Source: CAYOEZ01 sp964402955 (GTDB taxonomy: Bacteria; Chloroflexota; DTOL01; DAOUCN01). From it: a DNA stretch of 22,697 bases. The stretch's first letter is position 1. Each line of letters starts with the position of its first letter. The stretch covers positions 1 through 22,697 of the forward strand of contig CAYOEZ010000057.1 in assembly GCA_964402955.1 (NCBI GenBank), read 5' to 3'. The position numbers and the translations under genes were made by a program. A model generated the notes under the pieces. It was not told the origin of the DNA. It did no database searches and saw nothing but the letters and a program-made list of their open reading frames with translations. Positions 14,959-22,229 of the stretch are shown here, piece after piece.

Positions 14959-15033
14959 ACAAGAAAGGGGTGATGGACCAAAGCGAACGTCTCTGGCAAC
15001 GCACCTGGATCCTGTGGCCCATTTCGACTTAGG
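14959..15033 (+). repeat. Transporter leader element, copy 2, with 19-residue Trp-rich ORF
   Basis: Second copy of the element at 11257-11331. The internal frame runs 14973-15032 with core ERLWQRTWILWP and three Trp. It is preceded by GAAAGGGG and a GTG where copy 1 has an ATG. Its stop lies only 23 nt before the ATG of the second binding protein, so if translated it could be coupled to that gene, and any RNA fold here could mask the binding protein's Shine-Dalgarno. Blocks such as GAACGTCTCTGG, CGCACCTGG, CTGTGGCCC and GACTTAGG are identical in both copies. Confidence 0.7.
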
Positions 15034-15055
15034 AAGGACAAGGAGAGGGGAAGAA

Positions 15056-16429
15056 ATGAGTAACCGAATGACCAGACGTCAGTTCGTCAGGCTTGCGGGA
15101 ACCTTGGCGGCCGCGAGCACTCTCGCCGGCTGTGGCGCTACGCCGACGGCCACTGTTGCGCCTGCCGCCAAACCTACTCAGGCGCCGGCGGCCGGCCCGA
15201 GTGCCCTCACGGGAACGTTCCGTTTCCACACATCCAACGAGACTGAATCGCGCCGCCCGGCAGTAGAGAAGTTTTTCCAGACAAACTATCCCAACATGAA
15301 GCTGGAAATCACGGTCACACCCGGCAACGTCTACTGGGAGAAAGTCCTGGCGCAGATCGCGGCCAGAGATGTTCCGGACATGATCTACATGCACGAATCA
15401 CGCGCTGTCAGTTTTGCGCAACAGGGCGCATTGCTCCCGCTTGATGACCTGCTCAGCTCGAAGCCGCTGCTTGGCGACCCAGCGCGCTACCCGCTCAACG
15501 TCCTGAAGCCGAGTGTGAGCTATAAGGGGAAGATGTATGCATTCCCTGTCGGTTTTGCCGTCGCCATGCTCCGTTACAACAAAACGATGATGGAAAAGGC
15601 GGGGGTGGGCATTCCAAACGATCAGTGGCAATGGGATGACTTTCGCAACGCTGCGGCCAAGATGACGAAGGACACCAACAATGACGGCACGCCCGATCAG
15701 TGGGGCTGGGTCGGCTGGGTGCCGAGCGTGCCGCAAATGTGGTGGGCTCTCATGAAGAGCTATGGCGCCAGCCACTTCAACGACACCCTCGACCAGAGTG
15801 TTATCAACAACGATGCCGGTGTTCAGGTCCTGGACTTCATGCGCTCGATGTGGTGCGGCCCGCTGCGGTCATCTCCCACACCCGCAGTGCTAACCCAGAT
15901 GCAGTCCGGTACCCTGCGCTTGTTTGAGGGTGGTCTGGCAGCCATGGACTACACTTACTCCGCGAATGTAAACAGCGCGCTCAAGGTGATCGACAACAAA
16001 TTCGAGATGGGGCTTGAGTTGTACCCGGCCGGCCCCAAGGGTCGCTTCGTCAGAGCAGGCGGCACCAGCTACGCGATCCCTGTCGGCGCCAAATTCCCTG
16101 AAGTCGCCTGGGACCTGATGCGCTACCTCACGGGGGATGAGGAGGCCAACAGGCTAGCCGCCGCCTACGAGACCGGCAACCCGCTCATCTATCTGGACTG
16201 GGTACTCAAGTACAATGTTCCTGCCGGGCCGCTGCAGGCAGCCATGACGCGCATTATGACAGAAGGGTTCCAGAAGTACGGCACAGTCGTCCAGTATGCG
16301 GCGATCGGCGATTACAACACAATCCTCGCCTCCGCCATAGAGAAGATGGCCGCCTGCGAGGCGACGGCCAAGCAGACCGCCGATGCCATCGTCAGCGCTG
16401 CCGGCAAGTCGCTCAAGGATCTGAAGTAG
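15056..16429 (+). CDS. ABC sugar transporter substrate-binding lipoprotein (CUT1, second system)
   Basis: Family 1 solute-binding protein for the second importer. The 457-residue precursor has a twin-arginine signal (T6-R7-R8-Q-F-V-R), a hydrophobic stretch and lipobox LAGC with Cys26. A short Thr/Pro/Ala linker (about 28-55) and the binding domain (from about LTGTFRFHTSNE) follow. Features typical of the family are the DMIYMHESRAVSFAQQGALLPLDDLL segment and Trp-rich WGWVGWVPSVPQMWW. The frame runs back to 14885, through the leader element, but the ATG at 15056 gives the signal peptide and follows GAGGGG by 5 nt. Apart from signal and fold it has little visible similarity to the first binding protein, so the substrates may differ. 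Confidence 0.9.
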   Translation: MSNRMTRRQFVRLAGTLAAASTLAGCGATPTATVAPAAKPTQAPAAGPSALTGTFRFHTSNETESRRPAVEKFFQTNYPNMKLEITVTPGNVYWEKVLAQIAARDVPDMIYMHESRAVSFAQQGALLPLDDLLSSKPLLGDPARYPLNVLKPSVSYKGKMYAFPVGFAVAMLRYNKTMMEKAGVGIPNDQWQWDDFRNAAAKMTKDTNNDGTPDQWGWVGWVPSVPQMWWALMKSYGASHFNDTLDQSVINNDAGVQVLDFMRSMWCGPLRSSPTPAVLTQMQSGTLRLFEGGLAAMDYTYSANVNSALKVIDNKFEMGLELYPAGPKGRFVRAGGTSYAIPVGAKFPEVAWDLMRYLTGDEEANRLAAAYETGNPLIYLDWVLKYNVPAGPLQAAMTRIMTEGFQKYGTVVQYAAIGDYNTILASAIEKMAACEATAKQTADAIVSAAGKSLKDLK

Positions 16430-16442
16430 TTGCTGCGCCTCC

Positions 16443-16483
16443 CCGTTGTGTCTGGGCGATGCCACATCGTCCAGACACAACGG
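16443..16483 (+). terminator. Very strong hairpin between binding protein and permease, second system
   Basis: A 19-bp stem (16443-16461 against 16465-16483) with one G-U pair and a CCA loop starts 13 bp after the binding-protein stop. No T run follows. A shorter palindrome, GTCTGGCCAGAC, comes right after it (16486-16497). The position mirrors the hairpin of the first system, while its sequence is unrelated. Likely role: 3' protection of the binding-protein message and reduced read-through to the permeases. Confidence 0.75.
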
Positions 16484-16653
16484 ACGTCTGGCCAGACCAC
16501 GAAGCGTTTGCCAGGGCAAAATCCCACCACAACGTTGCTCTCTGGCGGGACAATGCTCGTTGCTGGATGATGGATGGGCAGACGCTTTCATCTAATGGGT
16601 ACTGCTAAGATGAGCATCGAGGACTCGGAGTCCATCCCCTGTGGAGGTTTCTT

Positions 16654-17592
16654 ATGGCGACAACGACCGGAGTCGCTCCCATGAGCTTTCGCCAGCGGCT
16701 ACGCCGTATGGGCGGCTTGCGGCGCTCGGACTGGGCCTGGGGGTACGCGTTCATATCCATCAACTTTCTGGGCTTCGCCCTCTTCAGCCTGGGGCCGATT
16801 ATCGCTTCGTTTGTCATGGCCTTTATGGAATGGCCCTTGCTCAAGCCTGCGCGCTTTGTTGGGTTGCGCAACGTCGAGCGGCTGCTCGATGACGATCTGT
16901 TCAGGACGACACTGCTCAACACAGCATACTTTGTCGCTGGCTTCGTGCCATTGGTGACCGTGCTCGCCTTTCTGCTGGCCGTCTTGCTCAACCACAAGCT
17001 ACCCGGTAGGGCGATTCTGCGCACGGCGTACTTCCTGCCCTCGATGACGCTGGTCGTTTCAGTGGCCATGGTTTGGCAGTGGATACTTGACCCCCACGCC
17101 GGTGTGCTGAACTGGCTGTTGCGCGCCATCCACATCATGCCGCCGCAATGGTTGGCTGACAGGCACTGGGCAATGCCGACGCTGATCATCGTCGCCGTCT
17201 GGCAAGATGTGGGCTACTATGCCATCATCTATCTTGCTGGACTGCAGGCCATCCCGGCTACCTACTACGAGGCAGCGGAAATTGACGGCGCCAACGGGTG
17301 GCAGAAAATGGTCCACATCACTGTGCCGCTTGTAGCGCCAACAACCTTCTTCGTCATTGTCATCAGCTTGATTGCGGGCTGGCAGCTCTTTGCTTTACCG
17401 TTGCTCATGACCGGCGGCGGGCCGGCCGATGCCACCCGTTCTTTGCTCCTATACACCTATCAGCAGGCTTTTGGCTCCCTGCGCATGGGCTATGCCGCGC
17501 TCATGGCCTGGGTGTTGTTCAGCCTAATCTTCGTCGTCACCGTCATCCAGTGGCGCATCCAGAAGGGAGGAGAGCATGTCCTTTCATCGTAG
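16654..17592 (+). CDS. ABC sugar transporter permease, MalF/UgpA type (second system)
   Basis: Membrane permease of the second CUT1 importer. The 312-residue product has a helix at about 30-55 (YAFISINFLGFALFSLGPIIAS) and about six helices in all. The EAA loop EAAEIDGA is at 206-213, followed by MVHITVPLVAPTTFFV. GGAGG stands 6 nt before the ATG. It is 224 bp after the binding-protein gene, a gap filled partly by the hairpin. Its last 17 bases overlap the start of the next permease, indicating translational coupling. Confidence 0.93.
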   Translation: MATTTGVAPMSFRQRLRRMGGLRRSDWAWGYAFISINFLGFALFSLGPIIASFVMAFMEWPLLKPARFVGLRNVERLLDDDLFRTTLLNTAYFVAGFVPLVTVLAFLLAVLLNHKLPGRAILRTAYFLPSMTLVVSVAMVWQWILDPHAGVLNWLLRAIHIMPPQWLADRHWAMPTLIIVAVWQDVGYYAIIYLAGLQAIPATYYEAAEIDGANGWQKMVHITVPLVAPTTFFVIVISLIAGWQLFALPLLMTGGGPADATRSLLLYTYQQAFGSLRMGYAALMAWVLFSLIFVVTVIQWRIQKGGEHVLSS

Positions 17593-18472
17593 TGAAACAA
17601 CAGCACGTAAGGATACGCGCTTGCCTGGCGCGCTGGGCCGCCGGCGGCTGACGGATGTTCTGATGTGGCTACTCCTGGGGAGCATCGGCCTGACGATGAT
17701 CTTCCCCCTGCTCTGGATGCTCACGACATCGTTCAAGACGGAACCGGAGCTCTATATCTTGCCCCCGCCGCTGCTGCCTGCCAGGATAACGTTCGATGCC
17801 TACGTCGAGGCATTCAGGAACATCCCGTACGCCAGAATGCTGTATAACAGCGTTGTCATCGCCGTGTGCGTCACTTTCGGCCGTGTCGTGACGAGCACCT
17901 TTGCTGGGTTCGCCTTCGCGCGACTGCAGTTCCCTGGACGCGACAAACTCTTCCTGCTCTACCTGGGCGTGCTGATGGTGCCCTTCCCGGTGACCATGAT
18001 CCCGCTCTACCTGATTATGCGCAGCCTGGGCTGGGTTGATACGCTGTACGCAGTCATCTTCCCACCCTTCGTCAGCGCCTACAACACATTCCTCTGCCGT
18101 CAGTTCATGCTCACCCTGCCATCAGAACTTGAAGACGCGGCGCGCATGGATGGGGCGAGCCCGCCGATCATCTACGCCCGCGTGCTGCTCCCGCTCTGCG
18201 GCCCGGTGATCGCTGCTGTCACCATCTTCAGCTTCCTGACCAGTTGGAACTCATTCATCTGGCCACTGGTTGTCCTGAGCAAGCCGGACAACCTGACCCT
18301 ACCCATTGGCCTGGCCCTGATCGCGACAGCGCGTTCCGGTTATGGGGGCTACACACCATGGAACACACTGATGGCCGCCGCCATGGCATCAACTCTGCCA
18401 AGTATCCTGATCTTCCTGCTCGTGCAGCGGCAGTTTGTGCAGGGCATCGCCATGACTGGCATCAAGGGATAA
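17576..18472 (+). CDS. ABC sugar transporter permease, MalG/UgpE type (second system)
   Basis: Partner permease of the second importer, 298 residues. MalG-type features are IGLTMIFPLLWMLTTSFKT (about 37-55), RVVTSTFAGFAFARLQFPGRD, the EAA loop EDAARMDGA (186-194) followed by IYARVLLPLCGP, and the C-terminus FVQGIAMTGIKG typical of this subfamily. GGAGG is 5 nt before the ATG, inside the end of the upstream permease gene. The glycoside hydrolase gene starts 20 bp after its stop, so all are likely co-transcribed. Confidence 0.94.
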   Translation: MSFHRSETTARKDTRLPGALGRRRLTDVLMWLLLGSIGLTMIFPLLWMLTTSFKTEPELYILPPPLLPARITFDAYVEAFRNIPYARMLYNSVVIAVCVTFGRVVTSTFAGFAFARLQFPGRDKLFLLYLGVLMVPFPVTMIPLYLIMRSLGWVDTLYAVIFPPFVSAYNTFLCRQFMLTLPSELEDAARMDGASPPIIYARVLLPLCGPVIAAVTIFSFLTSWNSFIWPLVVLSKPDNLTLPIGLALIATARSGYGGYTPWNTLMAAAMASTLPSILIFLLVQRQFVQGIAMTGIKG

Positions 18473-18492
18473 TCCCACAAAGGAGACAACAA

Positions 18493-19458
18493 TTGATCAA
18501 TCGTCGCTCGACCAAAGCACTCAGCATAAGCGGAACCCGGCTTATTCTGGACGGCAAACCGTTCTACTTCCAGGGACTAAGCTTCTTCAACGCTCTCTAC
18601 AACCCGGCCTTCAATAAGAACGCTGATGAACGGCTGAGTTGGCTCAGCAAATTCAAGGACAACGGCATCAATGCACTGCGTGTCTTCTGCGAATGGAACT
18701 TCGTCGTTCCTCTCCGCCCCTACATCGACATGACGGCAGACACCGTCTTGTACACAAATGGCGGCGACATCCGCCAGGAGCACTTCGCTCGCCTCGACGA
18801 ACTGATCAGAGCTGCCGATCAGCTCGGCATGGTCATCCAGGTCGTGCTTTTCGCGCAGGAGCGCCAACCCTATTTCATGTCGCCAGAGGCGCAGGACCGG
18901 GCGGCTCGCCAGATGACGGAGATGCTCAAGCCATACGGCAACATCATTCTACAGATCTGGAACGAGTGCAGTCTGCGGGTGCGCCACTACTACGAGATAT
19001 GCAAGGCAGCCGATCCAGACCGGATTGTGACGAGTTCACCGGGATTATTCAACGAGAAAGGAGTCCGCTTCGACCGCCTGGGCGACGACGAAGACAACCG
19101 CGCCCTCGACATGCTGACGCCGCACACGCTGCGCTCTGACGCTGAGATCTTCTGGTACACTGCGCCCGGGCAGATCGCCTACCTGCTCGATACCTACAGG
19201 AAGCCAGTCATCGACGACGAGCCAGCCCGCGACGGGCCGGTGCAGTTTGGAGGGATTCCCGGCGGCACCAAGCCTGAGTGGCACGTCGAGCAGATCAAGC
19301 GCGTGCGCGCCCTCGGCGCCTATCACACCTTCCATCATGACATGTTCCAGTACGGATACGGCAACCCGTTGACGTCGCCTAGTGGCATTCCTGATCCCGA
19401 TTTCAGCCCCATTCACCGCAAGGTGTTCGACTTTCTGCGCGATCACACAACATGGTAG
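18493..19458 (+). CDS. Cytoplasmic glycoside hydrolase, clan GH-A (cellulase/mannanase-like) fold
   Basis: Predicted TIM-barrel glycoside hydrolase of 321 residues. The N-terminus reads LILDGKPFYFQGLSFFNAL (17-35), a form common in GH5/GH2-like barrels. The strand-4 acid/base motif is probably Asn157-Glu158 (QIWNECS). A candidate nucleophile is Glu243 in VIDDEPAR near strand 7. Trp and His residues (GAYHTFHHDMFQYG) cluster at the C-terminal side. There is no signal peptide, so it should act inside the cell on an imported oligosaccharide or glycoside. Start choice: TTG with AGGAG 7 nt before; the frame is open to 18244 but that part overlaps the permease. The exact GH family is uncertain, and it could be an uncharacterised one. 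Confidence 0.75.
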   Translation: MINRRSTKALSISGTRLILDGKPFYFQGLSFFNALYNPAFNKNADERLSWLSKFKDNGINALRVFCEWNFVVPLRPYIDMTADTVLYTNGGDIRQEHFARLDELIRAADQLGMVIQVVLFAQERQPYFMSPEAQDRAARQMTEMLKPYGNIILQIWNECSLRVRHYYEICKAADPDRIVTSSPGLFNEKGVRFDRLGDDEDNRALDMLTPHTLRSDAEIFWYTAPGQIAYLLDTYRKPVIDDEPARDGPVQFGGIPGGTKPEWHVEQIKRVRALGAYHTFHHDMFQYGYGNPLTSPSGIPDPDFSPIHRKVFDFLRDHTTW

Positions 19459-19463
19459 CAAGC

Positions 19464-19520
19464 GCGGGGATTCAGAGGACGTCGGATAGACCCGTTCTTC
19501 CTTCATCCCTCAATCCCCGC
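19464..19520 (+). other. Hairpin between hydrolase and RraA-like genes
   Basis: GCGGGGATT (19464-19472) pairs perfectly with 19512-19520, and the pairing continues imperfectly for a few more bases inward around a large loop. It lies 6 bp after the hydrolase stop. No T run follows, so a processing or stabilising stem is likelier than a full terminator. Confidence 0.45.
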
Positions 19521-19555
19521 CCACCATACGCATCCACACCATAGGAGGAGCGACA

Positions 19556-20278
19556 ATGGCACTCACAGTCCAAGAGATGAGCAGAAGGTACTCTAGGCTG
19601 TCCTCGCCCGTGGTCTACGACATCCTGGATAAAATGGGCTATCCGCATCAAGTGCTGTCGAATGAGATTCATCCGCTCGCTGCCAACATGGTCCTGGCCG
19701 GCCCTGCCTTCACCCTAAAGGGCGGCGACACCACGGCAGGCGCCCCCAAGGCTGCCATCACTAGCTACCAGGTGTTCCGCGAGCTCTATTCCGGTTGCGT
19801 CATCGTCACAGAGATGGGACATCATCGCCAGTCCGCCCCCTGGGGAGAGAACGCCAGCCTGACAGCAAAGATGAAGGGCGCCCGTGGCATCATCATGGAC
19901 GGATACACGCGGGATGCCAACGCCATCGTTGCGCTCGACTTCTCCTGCTTTGTGCGCGGGCTCACGCCGGTCTTCGCCGAGGGCCGCTATCGCATGGAGG
20001 CCATGCAAATCCCCATCACCATGTCTGGACATCTGACTGGAACCGTCCTTGTGCGCCCCGGTGACTTCGTGTTGGCTGATCGTGATGGGATCATTATCGT
20101 GCCGCAGGCGTTAGCGGAGGAAGTTCTGCTGGCTGGCGAGAAGCTGGAGGAAATCGAGAAGGAGATTCGAGCCGATCTCGAGAAGGGCCTGGATCGTGAA
20201 CCCGTGTATAAGGCGCATCCCAAGTTCGCACATGTGCGCAGGCCCGCTGGGGTAAGCCAGGGCGAGGGGACGATCTAG
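19556..20278 (+). CDS. RraA-family protein, HMG/CHA aldolase-like
   Basis: Member of the RraA/4-hydroxy-4-methyl-2-oxoglutarate aldolase family, often mislabelled as menaquinone methyltransferase or RNase E regulator. The catalytic signature of the aldolases is present: GARGIIMDGYTRDA, with Asp115, Arg119 and Asp120 matching the metal- and pyruvate-binding positions. WGENAS (96-101) and GDFVLADRDGIIIVP (169-183) are also family blocks. The retained Arg-Asp pair favours a class II pyruvate aldolase or oxaloacetate decarboxylase over a pure RraA role. Length (240) is slightly above the usual 200-230, with an extra charged C-terminus. TAGGAGGAG precedes the ATG. It abuts the dehydrogenase gene with no gap, so the two products probably act in sequence. 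Confidence 0.88.
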   Translation: MALTVQEMSRRYSRLSSPVVYDILDKMGYPHQVLSNEIHPLAANMVLAGPAFTLKGGDTTAGAPKAAITSYQVFRELYSGCVIVTEMGHHRQSAPWGENASLTAKMKGARGIIMDGYTRDANAIVALDFSCFVRGLTPVFAEGRYRMEAMQIPITMSGHLTGTVLVRPGDFVLADRDGIIIVPQALAEEVLLAGEKLEEIEKEIRADLEKGLDREPVYKAHPKFAHVRRPAGVSQGEGTI

Positions 20279-21241
20279 ATGGCACAGCGCTACAAGGTCA
20301 CGTTTGTCTTCCCACCGGAACCGGACATTCAAGCAATTGTCCGGCCGCTGCTTCCCGAGGGCTTCGACATCAGCTTTGTGGATGCGAACAACCCGGCTGA
20401 GCTGGGGCAGCAGATTCCCGATACCGACTTCATCATTTGTGCCAATCTAACTCGTCCCCAGATCGCTGCCGCGCGCAGGCTCAGAATCGTGCAGTTGCAG
20501 GGCGTCGGCTACGACGGCATTGACCGGGCGGCGCTTACCGAGCGTGGCATCCCCCTCTGTATTACCGTACAGGGAACCGTGGGCGGCGTAGCCGAGCACA
20601 CCATTCTGATGATTCTCGCCCTCTATAAGCATCTGCTTGAGGCTGACCAGTCGGTGCGACAAGGCCGCTGGCTGAGCAACTCGCTGCGCTTTCGCTGCTA
20701 TCTGCTTGAGGGCAAGACGTTAGGGCTGCTCGGCCTGGGTCGAATCGGCCGTGAGGTCGTGAAGCGTGCGAGGGGCTTCGATCCGGTCATCGTCTACCAT
20801 GATGCGGTGCGCCAGCCGCCTGACGTCGAGCAGCGACTGGGCGTCACCTATCTGCCGCTCGACGAGCTGCTGCGTACGTCCGACATCGTCAGCCTGCACG
20901 TGCCGCTGACGCCGCAGACCCACAAGTTCATCGGCGCGCGGGAGATCGCCATGATGAAGCCGACGGCTATCGTCATCAACACGGCTCGTGGCAGCGTGGT
21001 GGATGAGCCGGCGCTGTACCAGGCGCTCAAGGAGCGCCGCATCATGGGCGCGGGGCTAGACGTCTTTGACCCTGAGCCGCCAAAGCCAGATAACCCGCTG
21101 CTGCAACTGGACAACGTGATCGTGACGCCCCACATGGCCACCGGCACCCGCGACTCGATGGCGCAGAAGGCAGCAGCCGCCTTCGAGAACTTCCAGCGCT
21201 ACCTGCGCGGCGAGACACTCATGCATGAGGTGAAGGGATGA
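20279..21241 (+). CDS. D-2-hydroxyacid dehydrogenase, NAD(P)-dependent
   Basis: Oxidoreductase of the D-isomer-specific 2-hydroxyacid dehydrogenase family (phosphoglycerate dehydrogenase, glyoxylate/hydroxypyruvate reductase). The 320-residue protein has a Rossmann motif GLGRIG (152-157) and the catalytic trio Arg237 (NTARGSVVDE), Glu266 (DVFDPEPP) and His285 (VTPHMATGT). An acidic/charged residue after strand 2 (YHD, Asp175) suggests NAD preference, by inference. It has no ACT domain, so serine biosynthesis is unlikely. The ATG directly follows the TAG of the aldolase-like gene, indicating coupled translation. A likely job is reducing the 2-oxoacid or aldehyde product of the aldolase, or oxidising a hydroxyacid to feed it. 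Confidence 0.9.
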   Translation: MAQRYKVTFVFPPEPDIQAIVRPLLPEGFDISFVDANNPAELGQQIPDTDFIICANLTRPQIAAARRLRIVQLQGVGYDGIDRAALTERGIPLCITVQGTVGGVAEHTILMILALYKHLLEADQSVRQGRWLSNSLRFRCYLLEGKTLGLLGLGRIGREVVKRARGFDPVIVYHDAVRQPPDVEQRLGVTYLPLDELLRTSDIVSLHVPLTPQTHKFIGAREIAMMKPTAIVINTARGSVVDEPALYQALKERRIMGAGLDVFDPEPPKPDNPLLQLDNVIVTPHMATGTRDSMAQKAAAAFENFQRYLRGETLMHEVKG

Positions 21242-21350
21242 TCCCCGGAAAAAGGTGGGGCTGTGTGTGGCGAAAGGTGGCGAGAATGGGATTGGGAGAC
21301 ACAACGCCTCCCCAGCACCCCTTGATCGCCGCTGCCATTAGGAGACATTC

Positions 21351-22202
21351 GTGGACGTTGACCTGACCGGCATCGTTGATCTTCATCTACACTCAGCGCC
21401 GGACGTACGCCTCCGCCTCTACGACGATATCGAATTGGCGCGCGCTGCTGCTCAGGCCGGCCTGCGCGCCATCATGCTTAAGTCACATGTCACCATCACG
21501 GCGGACCGGGCGACGATTGCCGAGAAAGTTGTCCCCGGCATCCGCGTTTTCGGTGGGCTGGCGCTCAACTCCGCCGTCGGCGGACTGAACCCGGCCGCAG
21601 TCGAGGCAGCAATCAAGCTCGGAGCGAAGCAGATCTGGATGCCCACGTCATCGGCGGCCCACGACGTGGCCTACTTTCGGAGCCGCGGCGGGCCACCGCT
21701 GCCGGGCGACGGCAGCGGCATAACGATCCTGGATGAAAACGGTTCGCTCCTACAGTCCGTGCGTGAGATCATTGACCTGGTGGCCCATGCCGACATCATC
21801 TTGTCGACCGCACACCTGGCCCCAAAGGAAGTCGTGAGGCTTGTTGAGGCAGCACGCAGTCATGGACTGCGCCGTCTGCTTGTGACCCATCCGGAGCATG
21901 CAATTTCCCGCGTGCCTCTTGAGGTCCAGCGCACTCTGGTTCAACCGGGTGTCTGGTTTGAACATTGCTATGCCTGCACACTCTTCAGCGAGCCCATACC
22001 GCTGGCAGAGATCGCCGCCAGAATCCGGGCGATCGGAGCAGAGCATATCGTCCTCTCCACAGACCTGGGGATCGTTGGTCTCCCCTCACCGGTAGATGGC
22101 ATGCGCGCCTATCTTTCAGGCTTGCTCGAACTGGGCATCCCCTGGAAAGACCTCCGCACCATGGCAAGGGACAATCCGGCTCATTTACTGGACCTCGGAT
22201 AG
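21351..22202 (+). CDS. DUF6282-like amidohydrolase-fold protein
   Basis: A 283-residue protein resembling the metal-dependent hydrolase (amidohydrolase) superfamily, close to what is annotated as DUF6282. Candidate metal ligands are the H12-x-H14 pair in DLHLHSAPD, Lys44 (MLKSH), a possible carbamylated lysine, or the neighbouring His46, then His155, His180 (VTHPE) and Asp238 (LSTDLG). That order matches the superfamily. No signal peptide is seen. The GTG start has AGGAG 6 nt before it. A 109-bp gap without obvious structure separates it from the dehydrogenase gene. I do not know a reaction for this family; lactone, amide or ester hydrolysis of a sugar-acid intermediate would fit the neighbours. 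Confidence 0.75.
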   Translation: MDVDLTGIVDLHLHSAPDVRLRLYDDIELARAAAQAGLRAIMLKSHVTITADRATIAEKVVPGIRVFGGLALNSAVGGLNPAAVEAAIKLGAKQIWMPTSSAAHDVAYFRSRGGPPLPGDGSGITILDENGSLLQSVREIIDLVAHADIILSTAHLAPKEVVRLVEAARSHGLRRLLVTHPEHAISRVPLEVQRTLVQPGVWFEHCYACTLFSEPIPLAEIAARIRAIGAEHIVLSTDLGIVGLPSPVDGMRAYLSGLLELGIPWKDLRTMARDNPAHLLDLG

Positions 22203-22229
22203 TAATAGTCATTGCAGGAGGTTAGCTTC

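Noticed and set aside
14885..15055. N-terminal extension of the second binding protein by 57 codons
   Set aside because: It would bury the twin-arginine signal peptide inside the protein and read through the leader element in the frame used by neither copy's small ORF.
18244..18492. N-terminal extension of the glycoside hydrolase by 83 codons
   Set aside because: Overlaps the permease gene and has no hydrolase-like sequence; a TTG with AGGAG at correct spacing is available at 18493.
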